Shown here piece by piece: positions 1 to 8,532 of a DNA stretch of 64,000 nt; position 1 is the first letter of the stretch, and each line of letters begins with the position of its first letter. The stretch covers positions 124,001 to 188,000 of the forward strand of contig JAUNLQ010000002.1 in NCBI GenBank assembly GCA_030532225.1, given 5' to 3'. The position numbers and the translations under genes were made by a program. The DNA comes from Bacillota bacterium (GTDB lineage Bacteria > Bacillota > Clostridia > Tissierellales > Peptoniphilaceae). Below the pieces are notes generated by a model. The model was given only the letters and a program-made list of their open reading frames with translations, did not search any database and had not been told where the DNA came from.

Positions 1-312
1 AGCTCTTCCAGAAAAAAATCCCAACCAAGAAAAGGCTAGACTTTCGTAAAGGCCAAAGACTAACATAAAGGCTGTTAACCTTAGGTTAAAGGTCCATTTT
101 TTTATAAGTAGTCTTGTAAAGATAAGATTGAAAATCAAGACTCCACCAAAAGCAAAAATCAAAAGTTTCCTTAACAGGTCCGTTGAAATTGTTTGCTCCT
201 TAAAAATATGACAGTAGGCTAAACAAATTATAAGTAACCAAGTTGTGGAAAAGGCAAAGCCATTTCTCAACCAAAGAAAAAATTTTTTTAGCTCATCTTT
301 TTTATCTATCAT
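1..312 (-). CDS. DUF3021 family membrane protein, partial
   Basis: The frame runs off the left edge, so only the first 104 codons are visible. It starts with ATG after a GGAGGAGCTA Shine-Dalgarno site, 9 bp after the LytTR gene stop. The protein opens with a charged stretch (MIDKKDELKKFF) and then shows alternating hydrophobic segments (about residues 18-36, 47-64 and 74-95), as in the small four-helix DUF3021 proteins. In Bacillota these are very often encoded directly after a LytTR-domain regulator, which is the arrangement here. Function is not established; pairs of this kind usually control nearby membrane transport genes. Family call rests on context plus hydrophobicity, not on a catalytic motif. 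Confidence 0.7.
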   Translation of the reverse strand, partial: MIDKKDELKKFFLWLRNGFAFSTTWLLIICLAYCHIFKEQTISTDLLRKLLIFAFGGVLIFNLIFTRLLIKKWTFNLRLTAFMLVFGLYESLAFSWLGFFSGRA

Positions 313-321
313 TAGCTCCTC

Positions 322-756
322 CTATATTGATAAAAGTTTTTTTACAGCTGGTACGTATTTTCTGGAAATATACAGGGATTCTCCATTATTAAGCTTTAAT
401 AAAATCGTTCGATTTAATTGGGGCATTAGAGATGATATCTTGTTTATATTAACTATTAAAGACTTGGAAATACGAATAAAGTCTTCCTTGGGCAAAGTTT
501 CTTCTAGTTGATATAATCTTTTTTTCACTTCTAGAACTTTATCTTCTGTATATAAAAAGCTTCTATTATCAACAGACTCAAAGTACAGAACCTGGGACAA
601 GTTAATTACAAATTGTCTGCCATCTTCATAGCCATATAATTTATTGTCAAAGTTCTCAATATGGGCCTTTAATTTTTTAACTTCATGGTCAACCTGGTCG
701 CACTGTATAATAACACTTACTTTACCTTTTATTTGGTCAATTATTTTTATATCCAT
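322..756 (-). CDS. LytTR-domain DNA-binding regulator
   Basis: A 144-residue protein with a LytTR DNA-binding domain over roughly residues 40-142: a beta-rich segment with YFESVDNRSFLYT, then LEETLPKEDFIRISKSLIVN and the ending SRKYVPAVKKLL, which is the typical closing helix of the family. No receiver domain precedes it, so it is a stand-alone LytTR regulator rather than a response regulator. Start supported by GGGAGGCAGAAA before ATG. It is followed 9 bp later by a DUF3021 membrane protein gene; such pairs are widespread in Bacillota and generally autoregulate an operon. The target genes probably lie left of the window. Confidence 0.9.
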   Translation of the reverse strand: MDIKIIDQIKGKVSVIIQCDQVDHEVKKLKAHIENFDNKLYGYEDGRQFVINLSQVLYFESVDNRSFLYTEDKVLEVKKRLYQLEETLPKEDFIRISKSLIVNINKISSLMPQLNRTILLKLNNGESLYISRKYVPAVKKLLSI

Positions 757-1058
757 TTTCTGCCTCCCTTTTTTATTATAAGTCCTAGAAAAAATATCTC
801 AACTCCTTTAAACTATCAAGTCCAAAAGCCCTTGTAAGATGCCATGTTTTATAGAAAAAGTCCCCTTAAGTAAAAATCTGCCAAGGCCAGCTTTTAAATA
901 TTTTCAATAATGGGTATTTATTTTTATACAAAGAGATTTATTTCTTTTAACAAATTTTTTAAACTAAAAAAGTGGCTTTTGAAAAATAGACCTATACAGT
1001 CTAGGCTTATGTGTTATAATATAATGACCATAAAATAACAATTAAAGGAAGTGGGATA
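757..1058. other. Divergent intergenic region before xpt
   Basis: About 300 bp between the LytTR gene and xpt. I looked for the purine riboswitch core that often precedes xpt in Bacillota and did not find it. The only signal I can support is the extended -10 promoter near 1012-1020. The rest is AT-rich without an open frame that has a ribosome binding site. Confidence 0.5.
1012..1020 (+). promoter_or_regulatory. Extended -10 promoter of xpt
   Basis: TGTTATAAT, a TGn plus perfect TATAAT, lies about 40 bp before the xpt start. There is no good -35 at the usual distance, which is normal for extended -10 promoters. The same nonamer recurs before several other genes in this window. Confidence 0.6.
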
Positions 1059-1628
1059 TTGAAATTCTTAGATGAAAAAATCCTTGAGGACGGCCAAGTT
1101 GTCCAAGGTAATATAGTCAAGGTTGATAGTTTTTTAAACCATCAAGTTGATGTTGGTGTTTTAAAAAGAATGGCTGAAGACTCTAAGGAGTATTTTAAAG
1201 ATACTGAAATCAATAAAATTCTTACTATTGAGTCATCAGGAATTTCCATTGCAGCTGTTTTTGCCATGGTTTATAATGTTCCCTTCGTCTTTGCAAAAAA
1301 ATCTTCATCTTTAAATCTTGATAAGGACAAGTATGTAACTATGGTAAAGTCTTTTACCTATAAGACTGAATACCCTGTTGCAGTTTCTAAAAGGTTTTTA
1401 GATGAAAATGACAAGGTCTTAATTGTAGATGACTTTCTAGCAGAGGGAAATGCTGCTTATGGTTTAATTGATTTGTGCAGACAGGCTGGAGCTGAAGTTG
1501 TTGGCATTAATATAGCTATAGAAAAGGCCTTCCAAAATGGAGGTAAAAACTTAAGAGCTGACGGTTACAAGCTTTACAGTCAATCTATTATAGATCGATT
1601 TGAAGATGGACAAATAATATTTAGATAA
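1059..1628 (+). CDS. xpt: Xanthine phosphoribosyltransferase
   Basis: 189 residues, the usual length of Xpt. The enzyme converts xanthine and PRPP to XMP for purine salvage in the cytoplasm. The PRPP-binding motif [13 protein letters not shown] lies near residues 125-137, and the opening [28 protein letters not shown] is typical of the family. Start is TTG, with AAGGAAGTGGG at good distance. It is followed 14 bp later by a YbjQ-like gene and then a terminator, so the two probably form one transcript. No purine riboswitch is visible, so control differs from the classical xpt-pbuX operon. Confidence 0.95.
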   Translation: MKFLDEKILEDGQVVQGNIVKVDSFLNHQVDVGVLKRMAEDSKEYFKDTEINKILTIESSGISIAAVFAMVYNVPFVFAKKSSSLNLDKDKYVTMVKSFTYKTEYPVAVSKRFLDENDKVLIVDDFLAEGNAAYGLIDLCRQAGAEVVGINIAIEKAFQNGGKNLRADGYKLYSQSIIDRFEDGQIIFR

Positions 1629-1642
1629 TCAAGGAGACAAAA

Positions 1643-1963
1643 ATGATTATTACAACAACAGCTAGCATTGAAGGTAGAGAAATTTCAGAATACAAGGGCA
1701 TAGTCTTTGGGGAAGTTATCACTGGTGTAAACTTTATAAAAGACTTTGGTGCAGGCCTTAGGGATATTTTCGGAGGCAGAAGTTCAGGCTATGAAGAAGA
1801 ACTTGTTGCTGCTAGAAGCGAAGCCATTAGTGAAATGAAAACTAGAGCAGAAAAAATTGGTGCTGACGCCGTTGTTGGTGCTAAAATGGACTATGAAGTT
1901 TTAGGTCAAGCTGGATCTATGCTTATGGTTACTATTTCAGGCACAGCAGTTAGCTTAAAATAA
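1643..1963 (+). CDS. YbjQ/UPF0145 family protein
   Basis: 106 residues matching the small UPF0145 (YbjQ, DUF74) family over its full length: the opening [23 protein letters not shown], the central [11 protein letters not shown] and the later [16 protein letters not shown] are family hallmarks. The fold forms pentameric rings and was once labelled heavy-metal binding; its role in bacteria is not settled. Preceded by a clear AAGGAGA ribosome site, 14 bp after xpt, and followed by an intrinsic terminator. No sign of transfer or damage. Confidence 0.9.
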   Translation: MIITTTASIEGREISEYKGIVFGEVITGVNFIKDFGAGLRDIFGGRSSGYEEELVAARSEAISEMKTRAEKIGADAVVGAKMDYEVLGQAGSMLMVTISGTAVSLK

Positions 1964-1976
1964 GATTGAACATATT

Positions 1977-2010
1977 AAAGACCATCCCTTTGTAGAGATG
2001 GTCTTTTTTA
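1977..2010 (+). terminator. Intrinsic terminator after the xpt unit
   Basis: Stem AAAGACCATC / GATGGTCTTT followed by a T run, between convergent genes. Confidence 0.85.
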
Positions 2011-2031
2011 ATGTTAAACTTTATTTAGATT

Positions 2032-3444
2032 TTATTTCCAATAGTCAAGTTTACTATCGTCTAAACCTATGTTTTTAGCCACAAATACTGGTTCTTGGCC
2101 AGCTTTTCTTTGCTTAGTGTAGTCAAATAGACACTTAGTAGCAACTCCGCCTAAAACTAAGATACATGGTAAGTTAATAAAGGCCATAACTCCCATTAAC
2201 AAGTCAGATAGGTCCCAAACAAAGCTTATATCTTGGCCTGCGCCGAAGAAAATTAATAAGGCACAAACAACTCTGTATATAGTTTGAGTTTGTTTTTTTG
2301 GCATCTTCTTATTAATATAAACAATGTTAGAGTCTACATAGTATAGGTTTCCTACTAAGGTTGAGAAACCAAATAGGACTAAGGATATAGATATAAAGTA
2401 ATATCCAAAGTTACCAAAAGATGTTGCAAGGGCTTCTTGAATATAAGGAGCTCCTTCTAGTTCTGGTATTGGTTCAATTCCTGAAGAAAGACCCATAAAG
2501 GCTGTTGCTGAACAAATGATTATAGTATCTAGGAAAACTGAAAACATTTGTACCAAACCTTGTTTTACAGGGTGAGATACATCAGCTGCTGCAGCTGCGT
2601 TAGGTGCAGAACCTATACCAGCTTCGTTAGAATAAAGTCCTCTCTTAATACCATAAACCATTGAAGAACCTGCTAAACCACCAAAGATAGCCTTGAAGTT
2701 GAAAGCATCTGCAAAGATTTTGCCAAATACTGATGGAATGGCTGTAATGTTAAGTACGATCATGATTAATGATGCTATTACATAAATAACTCCCATGAAA
2801 GGAACTACTTTTTCAGTAATCTTAATAATTCTCTTTCCACCACCAAGAACTGTATATCCAGTTAGTAGAGCTAAGATTGCACCAATTATCCAAGGTGTTA
2901 CACTTTCGTTGTAGAAAGAATAACCAGCAAATGATGATTGGATATTGAAAGCTGCAAGCATATTGAAACCAACTGCATAACAAGCAATAAGTGAAATAGC
3001 AAAGATAATAGCCAATGGTCTAGATTTTAAGCCTGCTTCAATATAATAAGCTGGTCCACCATAAGAGTTTCCTTCATCATCTCTCTTCTTGTAAACTTGG
3101 GCTAAAGTTGATTCTATAAAGGCAGAAGCTCCACCAATCATTGCAACAACCCACATCCAGAATACAGCCCCATAGCCACCTAGGCACAAAGCTGAAGAAA
3201 CACCAACAATGTTTCCTGTACCAACTCTTGAAGCTGTAGATACCATTAGAGCTTGGAATGATGATACCCCACCTTCTTTGTCTGGTTTTTGATTAAGTAC
3301 TCTCCAAGTTTCACCAAACTGTTTGATTTGAACGTTTTTAGTCTTAAAGGTAAAATAAAGACCAACGCCCAAAAGCATGATTATTAATATTGGATAATAT
3401 AAATAACCATTAATTGTACCAATAATTTTTTGTAATGCGTCCAT
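2032..3444 (-). CDS. AGCS family sodium:alanine/glycine symporter
   Basis: 470 residues, about ten to eleven membrane helices, matching the alanine or glycine:cation symporter family (AGCS, AlsT/DagA type). It imports small amino acids with Na+ across the cytoplasmic membrane. Family signatures seen are GGVSSFQALMVSTASRVGTGNIVG near residues 60-83, the GGPAYYIEAGL loop, and SNEAGIGSAPNAAAAA near residues 280-295. Start ATG follows GAAGGAGGTTATT. It is transcribed alone, convergent with the xpt unit. No glycine riboswitch precedes it, so the exact substrate (alanine, glycine, serine) cannot be read from the sequence. Confidence 0.93.
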   Translation of the reverse strand: MDALQKIIGTINGYLYYPILIIMLLGVGLYFTFKTKNVQIKQFGETWRVLNQKPDKEGGVSSFQALMVSTASRVGTGNIVGVSSALCLGGYGAVFWMWVVAMIGGASAFIESTLAQVYKKRDDEGNSYGGPAYYIEAGLKSRPLAIIFAISLIACYAVGFNMLAAFNIQSSFAGYSFYNESVTPWIIGAILALLTGYTVLGGGKRIIKITEKVVPFMGVIYVIASLIMIVLNITAIPSVFGKIFADAFNFKAIFGGLAGSSMVYGIKRGLYSNEAGIGSAPNAAAAADVSHPVKQGLVQMFSVFLDTIIICSATAFMGLSSGIEPIPELEGAPYIQEALATSFGNFGYYFISISLVLFGFSTLVGNLYYVDSNIVYINKKMPKKQTQTIYRVVCALLIFFGAGQDISFVWDLSDLLMGVMAFINLPCILVLGGVATKCLFDYTKQRKAGQEPVFVAKNIGLDDSKLDYWK

Positions 3445-3570
3445 AATAACCTCCTTCGATTATAAAATATAATAAATTTTCAAGAAAAACGAATAGATAA
3501 TAAATAAGTAAACGTTTCCCTCAACTATAATTTTACTCCAAATTGTAGTAAAGTCAAATTTTATTTCCAT

Positions 3571-3600
3571 TAAAAAAGGAAGCCAAATTCTAGGCTTCCT
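3571..3600 (-). terminator. Terminator after pepF
   Basis: Read on the minus strand: AGGAAGCC, loop, GGCTTCCT, then TTTTTTA. It separates pepF from the downstream symporter gene. Confidence 0.85.
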
Positions 3601-3609
3601 GAAATTTCT

Positions 3610-5352
3610 TTATAATAATTTTTCTAATTGATTTACTTGGTCTTCAAAGACTTTCATAGCCTTAACTAAGGTTTCTTCTTTAGAAATATCTGCTCCTGCA
3701 GCCCTTAATTGGTCTAGTGGGAAGTTTCTGCCTCCATCTTTTAAGAAGTTAAGGTAGGCTTGTAACTTGTCCTTGTCCCCACTTAGAATATTTTGAGATA
3801 GGCTTACTGCAGTTGAAAATCCTGTTGCATACTTGTAAACATAGAAGTTTCTATAGAAGTGAGGGATCCTTGCCCATTCAAATTCTATGTCCTTGTCAGA
3901 TATAACTGCAGGTCCAAAGTAGGCCTTGTTTAGATCATAATACATTTGGTTGAAGTTTTCTGCTGTTAGTACTTCTCCATTTTCCACAGCTTGGTGGGTC
4001 ATCTTTTCAAATTCTGCAAACATAGTTTGTCTAAATACTGTTGACTTAAAGCTGTCTACATAGTGGTTAACTAAATAGAATTTTTCTTCTTGGCTTTCAG
4101 CCTTATTGATCAAATAATTTAAAAGTAAAAGCTCGTTAGTTGTTGAGGCAACTTCTGCTACAAATATTGTATAAGAATGATTTATATAGCTATTATTCTT
4201 CTTAGAAAAATATGAGTGCATTGAGTGGCCTAACTCATGGGCCAAGGTGAACATAGAGTCTAGATTGTCATTATAGTTCATTAGTATATATGGGTCTGAA
4301 TCATAAGATCCTGAAGAATAGGCACCTGATCTTTTGCCATCTTTTGGATAAACGTCTATCCAGTTAGAGTCAAATCCTTCTTTGACAATAGAAACATATT
4401 CTTGTCCCAGTGGCTCTAAGGCTTTTAGTATAGTTTCTTTGGCTTCTTCATAAGGCACCTTCTTGTCAAAATCAGCAAGCATTGGCAAATAAACATCATA
4501 CATATGTTGTTCATCTAAGGCCATATATTTCTTTTTGATTTCATAGTACTTGTGTAGAACTGGTAGATAGTCGTGAATTACCTTTATTAATGTATCATAA
4601 ACTTCTACGTCTACATTGTCCTTAAATAGTTCCATTTGTCTAGCTGAATCAAATTTTCTTAGTTCAGCTTCTGTAGTTAGGCCTTTAACATTGTTAAATT
4701 GCAAGGAGGCTATGGTGTTTTCTGCTCCCCTTAGGGTTTGATAATATTTTTCAAAGGCTTCTTTTCTAACTTTAACATCCTTGTTTAAAAGATGTGGAAT
4801 ATAGTTGGCTTCAGATAATTTTTCCCCTGTAGATTCTAAGACAGGAAATTCCATGTCTGCATTTCTCAATAAGGTGTAGGCTTCGCCAGAAGCTCCAGAT
4901 AAAAATGATAAAGAACCCATAATCTTTTCTTCTTGGGCAGAAAGGGTGTGGTCTTTGTATCTTAAAATTCTAGAAAAATAAATTTCATAGTCTTGTAAAT
5001 TGTTGTCTTCTATAAGCTTGTCTATTTGGTCTTGGCTTAAAGTTAATAAATAAGGTCTAAAGCCTGCTATAGCTGTTTGGAAATCATCGAAAAGAGAAAA
5101 TGCCTTCATTTGCATTTTTTGTCCCTTAGAATCCTTGGTGTTTTCGTCAAATTTCATGTGAGCATAAACAGCTAGATTAGAAAGACCCCTAGAAGTTTCT
5201 ACACTTAGTGGAAAAAATTCCTCAAAGTTTTTTTCATAGTCACTTGTTAAGTCCTTTACCTTAGCAACTTTTTTGGCCAGGTCTTCATAGCTTTGGTTAA
5301 AAGCTTCTTCGTCTTTGAACATTTTGTCTAAATTCCAATTGTATTTTTCCAT
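3610..5352 (-). CDS. pepF: Oligoendopeptidase F (M3 family)
   Basis: 580 residues of an M3B metallopeptidase. The zinc site is plain at about residues 370-380, FTLAHELGHSMHSYF (HExxH), with the downstream glutamate region in SYTIFVAEVASTTNELLL. PepF cleaves oligopeptides of about 7-17 residues in the cytoplasm, feeding amino acids to metabolism. Start ATG follows CGGAGGATAAG. It is monocistronic, with its own terminator. Fits a peptide-fermenting lifestyle together with the M20 and P1 peptidases of this window. Length and order of motifs are normal. Confidence 0.95.
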   Translation of the reverse strand: MEKYNWNLDKMFKDEEAFNQSYEDLAKKVAKVKDLTSDYEKNFEEFFPLSVETSRGLSNLAVYAHMKFDENTKDSKGQKMQMKAFSLFDDFQTAIAGFRPYLLTLSQDQIDKLIEDNNLQDYEIYFSRILRYKDHTLSAQEEKIMGSLSFLSGASGEAYTLLRNADMEFPVLESTGEKLSEANYIPHLLNKDVKVRKEAFEKYYQTLRGAENTIASLQFNNVKGLTTEAELRKFDSARQMELFKDNVDVEVYDTLIKVIHDYLPVLHKYYEIKKKYMALDEQHMYDVYLPMLADFDKKVPYEEAKETILKALEPLGQEYVSIVKEGFDSNWIDVYPKDGKRSGAYSSGSYDSDPYILMNYNDNLDSMFTLAHELGHSMHSYFSKKNNSYINHSYTIFVAEVASTTNELLLLNYLINKAESQEEKFYLVNHYVDSFKSTVFRQTMFAEFEKMTHQAVENGEVLTAENFNQMYYDLNKAYFGPAVISDKDIEFEWARIPHFYRNFYVYKYATGFSTAVSLSQNILSGDKDKLQAYLNFLKDGGRNFPLDQLRAAGADISKEETLVKAMKVFEDQVNQLEKLL

Positions 5353-5812
5353 CTTATCCTCCGTTTTTTTATACTCTACTTATATATATACCTATTTAAA
5401 AGCTTTTTAATTAGAAAAGAAGAAAATTCTTAAAGATTATTTTTTCTCGGAAAAATTGTCTAAGTAGCTTGTAGACCTTACTTGCTATATTTTAGAAAAA
5501 TTTATAGGTTAATGATAATCGTTTTCACGAATCTTTGTGTTTTTGACCTTTTATTTTCATTTAATCAAAATTATTAAAATTCAGTTGGAAACCTGTTATA
5601 ATAAGGATTTTTTGGGTAATATATATAATAAATAAGAGAAAGTTTTTTAGAATTGTAAAATTTATATGAAAAATGAAATAAATCTTTCAAAAACCCTTGC
5701 TTTTTTTCCTTAGGCATATTATACTAAACAAGGCTTAGAGAGATGTCAAAAGTTCCTACATATTTATTTTAGATTATAGACTACATAATTTAAAAAAGGG
5801 GGCTGAAAAAGT
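5353..5812 (+). other. AT-rich upstream region of a small transcription unit
   Basis: About 460 bp with no credible gene. It holds the pepF upstream region on the minus strand and, on the plus strand, an extended -10 TGTTATAAT at 5594-5602, a 15-bp imperfect 7-1-7 inverted repeat resembling a Fur/PerR box at 5513-5527 (5 of 7 pairs match), and the clear promoter at 5697-5725. The box call is weak. Confidence 0.4.
5697..5725 (+). promoter_or_regulatory. Promoter of the 35-codon unit
   Basis: TTGCTT, 17-bp spacer, TATACT. The expected start point is about 80 nt before the small ORF at 5813. Confidence 0.6.
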
Positions 5813-5920
5813 ATGACATGCTTATTAAAAAGATTAGAAAAAATTAGAAGGGATAATGAAAAAGCTAATAGAACTTCTGATATGCTAACTGTAAGACAAC
5901 AATTCAATATAAATAGATAA
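5813..5920 (+). CDS. Small basic protein, 35 residues, unknown
   Basis: A short frame (MTCLLKRLEKIRRDNEK at its start) that ends in NINR and is rich in Arg, Lys and Asn. It is preceded by AAAAAGGGGGCTGAAAAAGT, giving a purine-rich ribosome site about 9 nt from ATG, and it sits between a good promoter (5697-5725) and a strong terminator (5979-6009). There is no hydrophobic segment; the sequence suggests an amphipathic helix. I do not recognise a family. The alternative is that the transcript acts as a small RNA and the frame is incidental. Position inside a closed transcription unit is the main support. Confidence 0.5.
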   Translation: MTCLLKRLEKIRRDNEKANRTSDMLTVRQQFNINR

Positions 5921-5978
5921 TTAAACCTATCTAAATAATTGCATCTAAAAACAAGCTTACAGGCTTGTAAAAAATTAT

Positions 5979-6009
5979 GGATTCCAAGCTACAGCTGGAA
6001 TCCTTTTTT
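5979..6009 (+). terminator. Terminator of the small unit
   Basis: Stem GGATTCCA / TGGAATCC with a T7 tail. A second, smaller hairpin ACAAGC/GCTTGT lies just before it at 5951-5968. Confidence 0.88.
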
Positions 6010-6071
6010 TGTTGGCTCTTTTATATTAAGGGTAAAATTATTAATAAGAAAACTAAGAGGAGATCCTACAA

Positions 6072-7268
6072 ATGAACTTGGACCAAATAAAAAAACAAAT
6101 CCTAGAAAAAGAAAATGACTTTATAGCCATAAGAAGACAGCTCCACCAGTATCCAGAGCTAGGCATGAAAGAATATAAGACTAGCAATTTTGTTTACCAA
6201 ACTTTAAAATCCTTTGGCCTTAAAAATATAAAAAGAACTGGTCATACAGGCCTAGTTGCTGTAATTGGCAATGACTATGACAACTGTGTAGCCATAAGGG
6301 CTGATATGGACGGCCTGGCCATTGAAGAAGACAATGATTCTGCCTATAAATCAAAAATTCCAGGCCTAATGCACGCCTGTGGCCATGACCTTCACACCAC
6401 TGCCCTTTTAGCTGCTGCCTATATCTTCCACAAAAACCAAAAAGATTTAAAGGGCTGTGTTAAACTTATTTTCCAGCCTGGAGAAGAAGTAGCCAAGGGA
6501 GCCAAGTACATGATTGACCAGGGAGTCTTAAGGGACCAGCCTGTGCCAAAATGTATCTTCGGCCTTCACTCTTATCCCTATATAAGTGCAGGCAAGGTCT
6601 ACCACCGCCATGGCAAAATGGGAGCCTCTTCTGATAGATTTATTATAAAGGTCTTAGGCAAGTCTGGCCATGCTGCCCATCCTGAAAAGGCTGTGGATCC
6701 AATTCTTATAGCCAGCCATATTGTCTTAGGCTTACAAGAAATTGTCTCTAGAGAAATTTCTGCCACAGACCAGGCTGTTATTACTGTTGCCTCTATTCAA
6801 GCTGGTCAGACCTCTAATCTCATTCCTGAGTCAGCCTTAATTAAAGGATCCATTCGCTGTTTAGATGAAGATATTAGAGCCTTTGTCCACCAAAGAATTG
6901 ACCAAGTAGCCAAAGCCCTAGCCCAAGGATTTAGAGGTCAGGCCCAAGTCCAAATAAATAAGGGAATCCCTGTTTCCTATAACGACCCAGTCCTGTCTAA
7001 GAAAATTGAAGCAGCCTTAATAAAGGCCCTAGGCAAGGACAAGTACATTTATAACCCTGAACCAACTATGGGATCAGAAGACTTTGCCTATTATGGAGCC
7101 TACCTTCCTTCTGCCATGTACAGACTAGGAACTGGCTTTGAAGATAGAGAAAATTATCCCCTTCATTCTAAGGACTTTTCCTTAAATGATCAGGCTGTAA
7201 AAACAGGCATTCTATCCATGGTAGCTGTTGCCTTAGAACTTTTACAAACTTATAAGGGAGAAGAATAA
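6072..7268 (+). CDS. M20 family amidohydrolase/peptidase
   Basis: 398 residues of the M20D amidohydrolase family (hippurate hydrolase, N-acyl amino acid and N-acetyldiaminopimelate deacetylases). Seen: RRQLHQYPELGMKEYKT near residue 23, metal-binding GLMHACGHDLHTTALL near residue 99, and FQPGEEVAKGAKYMI near residue 135. The lid domain carries SGHAAHPEKAVDPI, and the last metal ligand lies in the closing LHSKDF. It removes acyl groups from amino acids or short peptides in the cytoplasm; the precise substrate cannot be told. Start ATG follows AAGAGGAGATCC. Monocistronic with a two-way terminator. Confidence 0.9.
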   Translation: MNLDQIKKQILEKENDFIAIRRQLHQYPELGMKEYKTSNFVYQTLKSFGLKNIKRTGHTGLVAVIGNDYDNCVAIRADMDGLAIEEDNDSAYKSKIPGLMHACGHDLHTTALLAAAYIFHKNQKDLKGCVKLIFQPGEEVAKGAKYMIDQGVLRDQPVPKCIFGLHSYPYISAGKVYHRHGKMGASSDRFIIKVLGKSGHAAHPEKAVDPILIASHIVLGLQEIVSREISATDQAVITVASIQAGQTSNLIPESALIKGSIRCLDEDIRAFVHQRIDQVAKALAQGFRGQAQVQINKGIPVSYNDPVLSKKIEAALIKALGKDKYIYNPEPTMGSEDFAYYGAYLPSAMYRLGTGFEDRENYPLHSKDFSLNDQAVKTGILSMVAVALELLQTYKGEE

Positions 7269-7279
7269 ATTCCCATTAT

Positions 7280-7311
7280 AAAAAGACCTAGAATTTTTCC
7301 AGGTCTTTTAT
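7280..7311. terminator. Bidirectional terminator
   Basis: AAAAGACCT / AGGTCTTTT hairpin with T runs on both strands, between the convergent amidohydrolase and DUF948 genes. Confidence 0.8.
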
Positions 7312-7313
7312 TT

Positions 7314-7829
7314 TTATCTTCTAGCAAATAGTATTCTTCGTATTTCTTCGAAGAAGTCTCTGAAGATGTATATATAGTCAAAGAAATTATCCTTACGACT
7401 GTGGAAGAAACTAGATACATCTATTAAGTTATCTGTCATAGAATTTACTGAATATTGGACATTTTCAGCAGTATGTTCCACCTTACTTACTAGGGCATTG
7501 GCCTTGGCAGTAATTTTGTTAACATCGTCCATACTTGTGTTAACTGAGTGAACAATTCCATTAATGTCATTTTTCGATCTTGCTACTATGTCATTTACTT
7601 CTACTAATATATTAGATGTTTTGTCAGATAAATCTCTCACATCGTCTATTAGTTTAGGCATACCGTCAACTACATAGTTTATTTGAGTTTTTTTGCTATC
7701 TACAAGGCTATTTACTTCTTTGACTAATTTCCTTAGAGAAATCAGTAAAGCTGCAAAGGATACTAAAACAACTAAGCCAGCTATACCTAAAATTACTAAA
7801 AATACTTGGTTAATGTTAATTGTAATCAT
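7314..7829 (-). CDS. DUF948 family membrane-anchored coiled-coil protein
   Basis: 171 residues with one N-terminal membrane helix (about residues 8-30) and a long helical tail full of heptad-like repeats and Asn/Ser/Asp (for example NSLVDSKKTQINYVVDGMPK and VNTSMDDVNKITAKANALVS). This is the layout of DUF948 proteins, which resemble the coiled part of chemoreceptors. The gene lies 10 bp after the YtxH gene and shares its transcript; DUF948/YtxH pairs are common in Bacillota and are linked to envelope stress, though no biochemical role is fixed. Start ATG follows GTAGGAGCTAACTT. Confidence 0.8.
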   Translation of the reverse strand: MITININQVFLVILGIAGLVVLVSFAALLISLRKLVKEVNSLVDSKKTQINYVVDGMPKLIDDVRDLSDKTSNILVEVNDIVARSKNDINGIVHSVNTSMDDVNKITAKANALVSKVEHTAENVQYSVNSMTDNLIDVSSFFHSRKDNFFDYIYIFRDFFEEIRRILFARR

Positions 7830-7839
7830 AAGTTAGCTC

Positions 7840-8382
7840 CTATTTTTTTACTTGGTCTTTAAAATCCTTTAGGTCCTTTTTTACTTCTTCGTTTTGTTCT
7901 TTTAAGTCTTCTTTTAAATCTTTACTAGCTTCCTTAACTTGTTCAGCCTTGTCTTCTAGCTCATCCTTTTTTTCTTTGGCTTTTTCTTCCAGGTCTTCCT
8001 TAGCATCTTCAAGGTCTTGGCCAAGGTCTTCAGCCTTGTTCTTAGCCTTGTCTGCAAATTCTTGGGCTTTTTCTACACCTTGGTCTACTAATTCATTGGT
8101 TTTTGTTGAGAACTTTTCTACAGTCTTTTGGGCTGCATGTTTAGCTTCTAAGCTTTTAATATAAAGTTCGTCTGCAAGGTCTTGGGCTCCTTCTTTAGCC
8201 TTGTTGGCTAAGTCTATTGAACCTTGGGCAATGTCTTGTCTGGTTTTTTTGCCAGCTTGTGGGGCAAATAAAATTCCTGCTGCTGCTCCAATTAAGGCTG
8301 CAAAGGTACCAGATATAACAATTCTTCCTACTTCTTCTCTAAATTTTCTTCTGCGTCTTTCTTCATAAATTTCTCTTAACAT
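7840..8382 (-). CDS. YtxH domain-containing protein
   Basis: 180 residues from the start chosen here. A longer frame begins at 8421, but GGAGGTTTTAATT directly precedes the ATG at 8382, giving MLREIYEERRRRKF. A glycine/alanine-rich membrane segment (about residues 20-38, LIGAAAGILFAPQAGKKTRQD) is the YtxH signature. The rest is a highly charged Lys/Glu/Asp helix with repeats such as EDLEEKAKEKKDELEDKAEQ, like a LEA-type or coiled-coil tail. Likely a membrane-anchored stress protein; first gene of a two-gene unit with the DUF948 gene. Confidence 0.85.
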   Translation of the reverse strand: MLREIYEERRRRKFREEVGRIVISGTFAALIGAAAGILFAPQAGKKTRQDIAQGSIDLANKAKEGAQDLADELYIKSLEAKHAAQKTVEKFSTKTNELVDQGVEKAQEFADKAKNKAEDLGQDLEDAKEDLEEKAKEKKDELEDKAEQVKEASKDLKEDLKEQNEEVKKDLKDFKDQVKK

Positions 8383-8495
8383 AATTAAAACCTCCGTTTT
8401 TCTTACTATACCCGACCTCACTTGGCATAATCATTTTTTAAACAAAGCCTAGGTAAATTTTCCTTAAAATTTTTTATAAATGTTTTTGGATTTTT

Positions 8496-8532
8496 ATAAA
8501 AAAAGAAGAGAGGAGACCTTGGCCTTCTCTCT
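8496..8532 (-). terminator. Terminator after the 183-residue unknown gene
   Basis: Minus strand: AGAGAGAAGGCC, short loop, GGTCTCCTCTCT, then a T-rich tail. Confidence 0.75.

Noticed and set aside
757-1058. Purine riboswitch before xpt
   Set aside because: Conserved core and loop-loop sequences are absent.
3445-3609. Glycine riboswitch before the AGCS symporter
   Set aside because: No tandem aptamer pattern in the leader; only an AT-rich promoter-like region.
5513-5527. Fur/PerR-like box TGATAATCGTTTTCA
   Set aside because: Only 5 of 7 pairs match and it is about 180 bp from the nearest good promoter; kept as a remark only.
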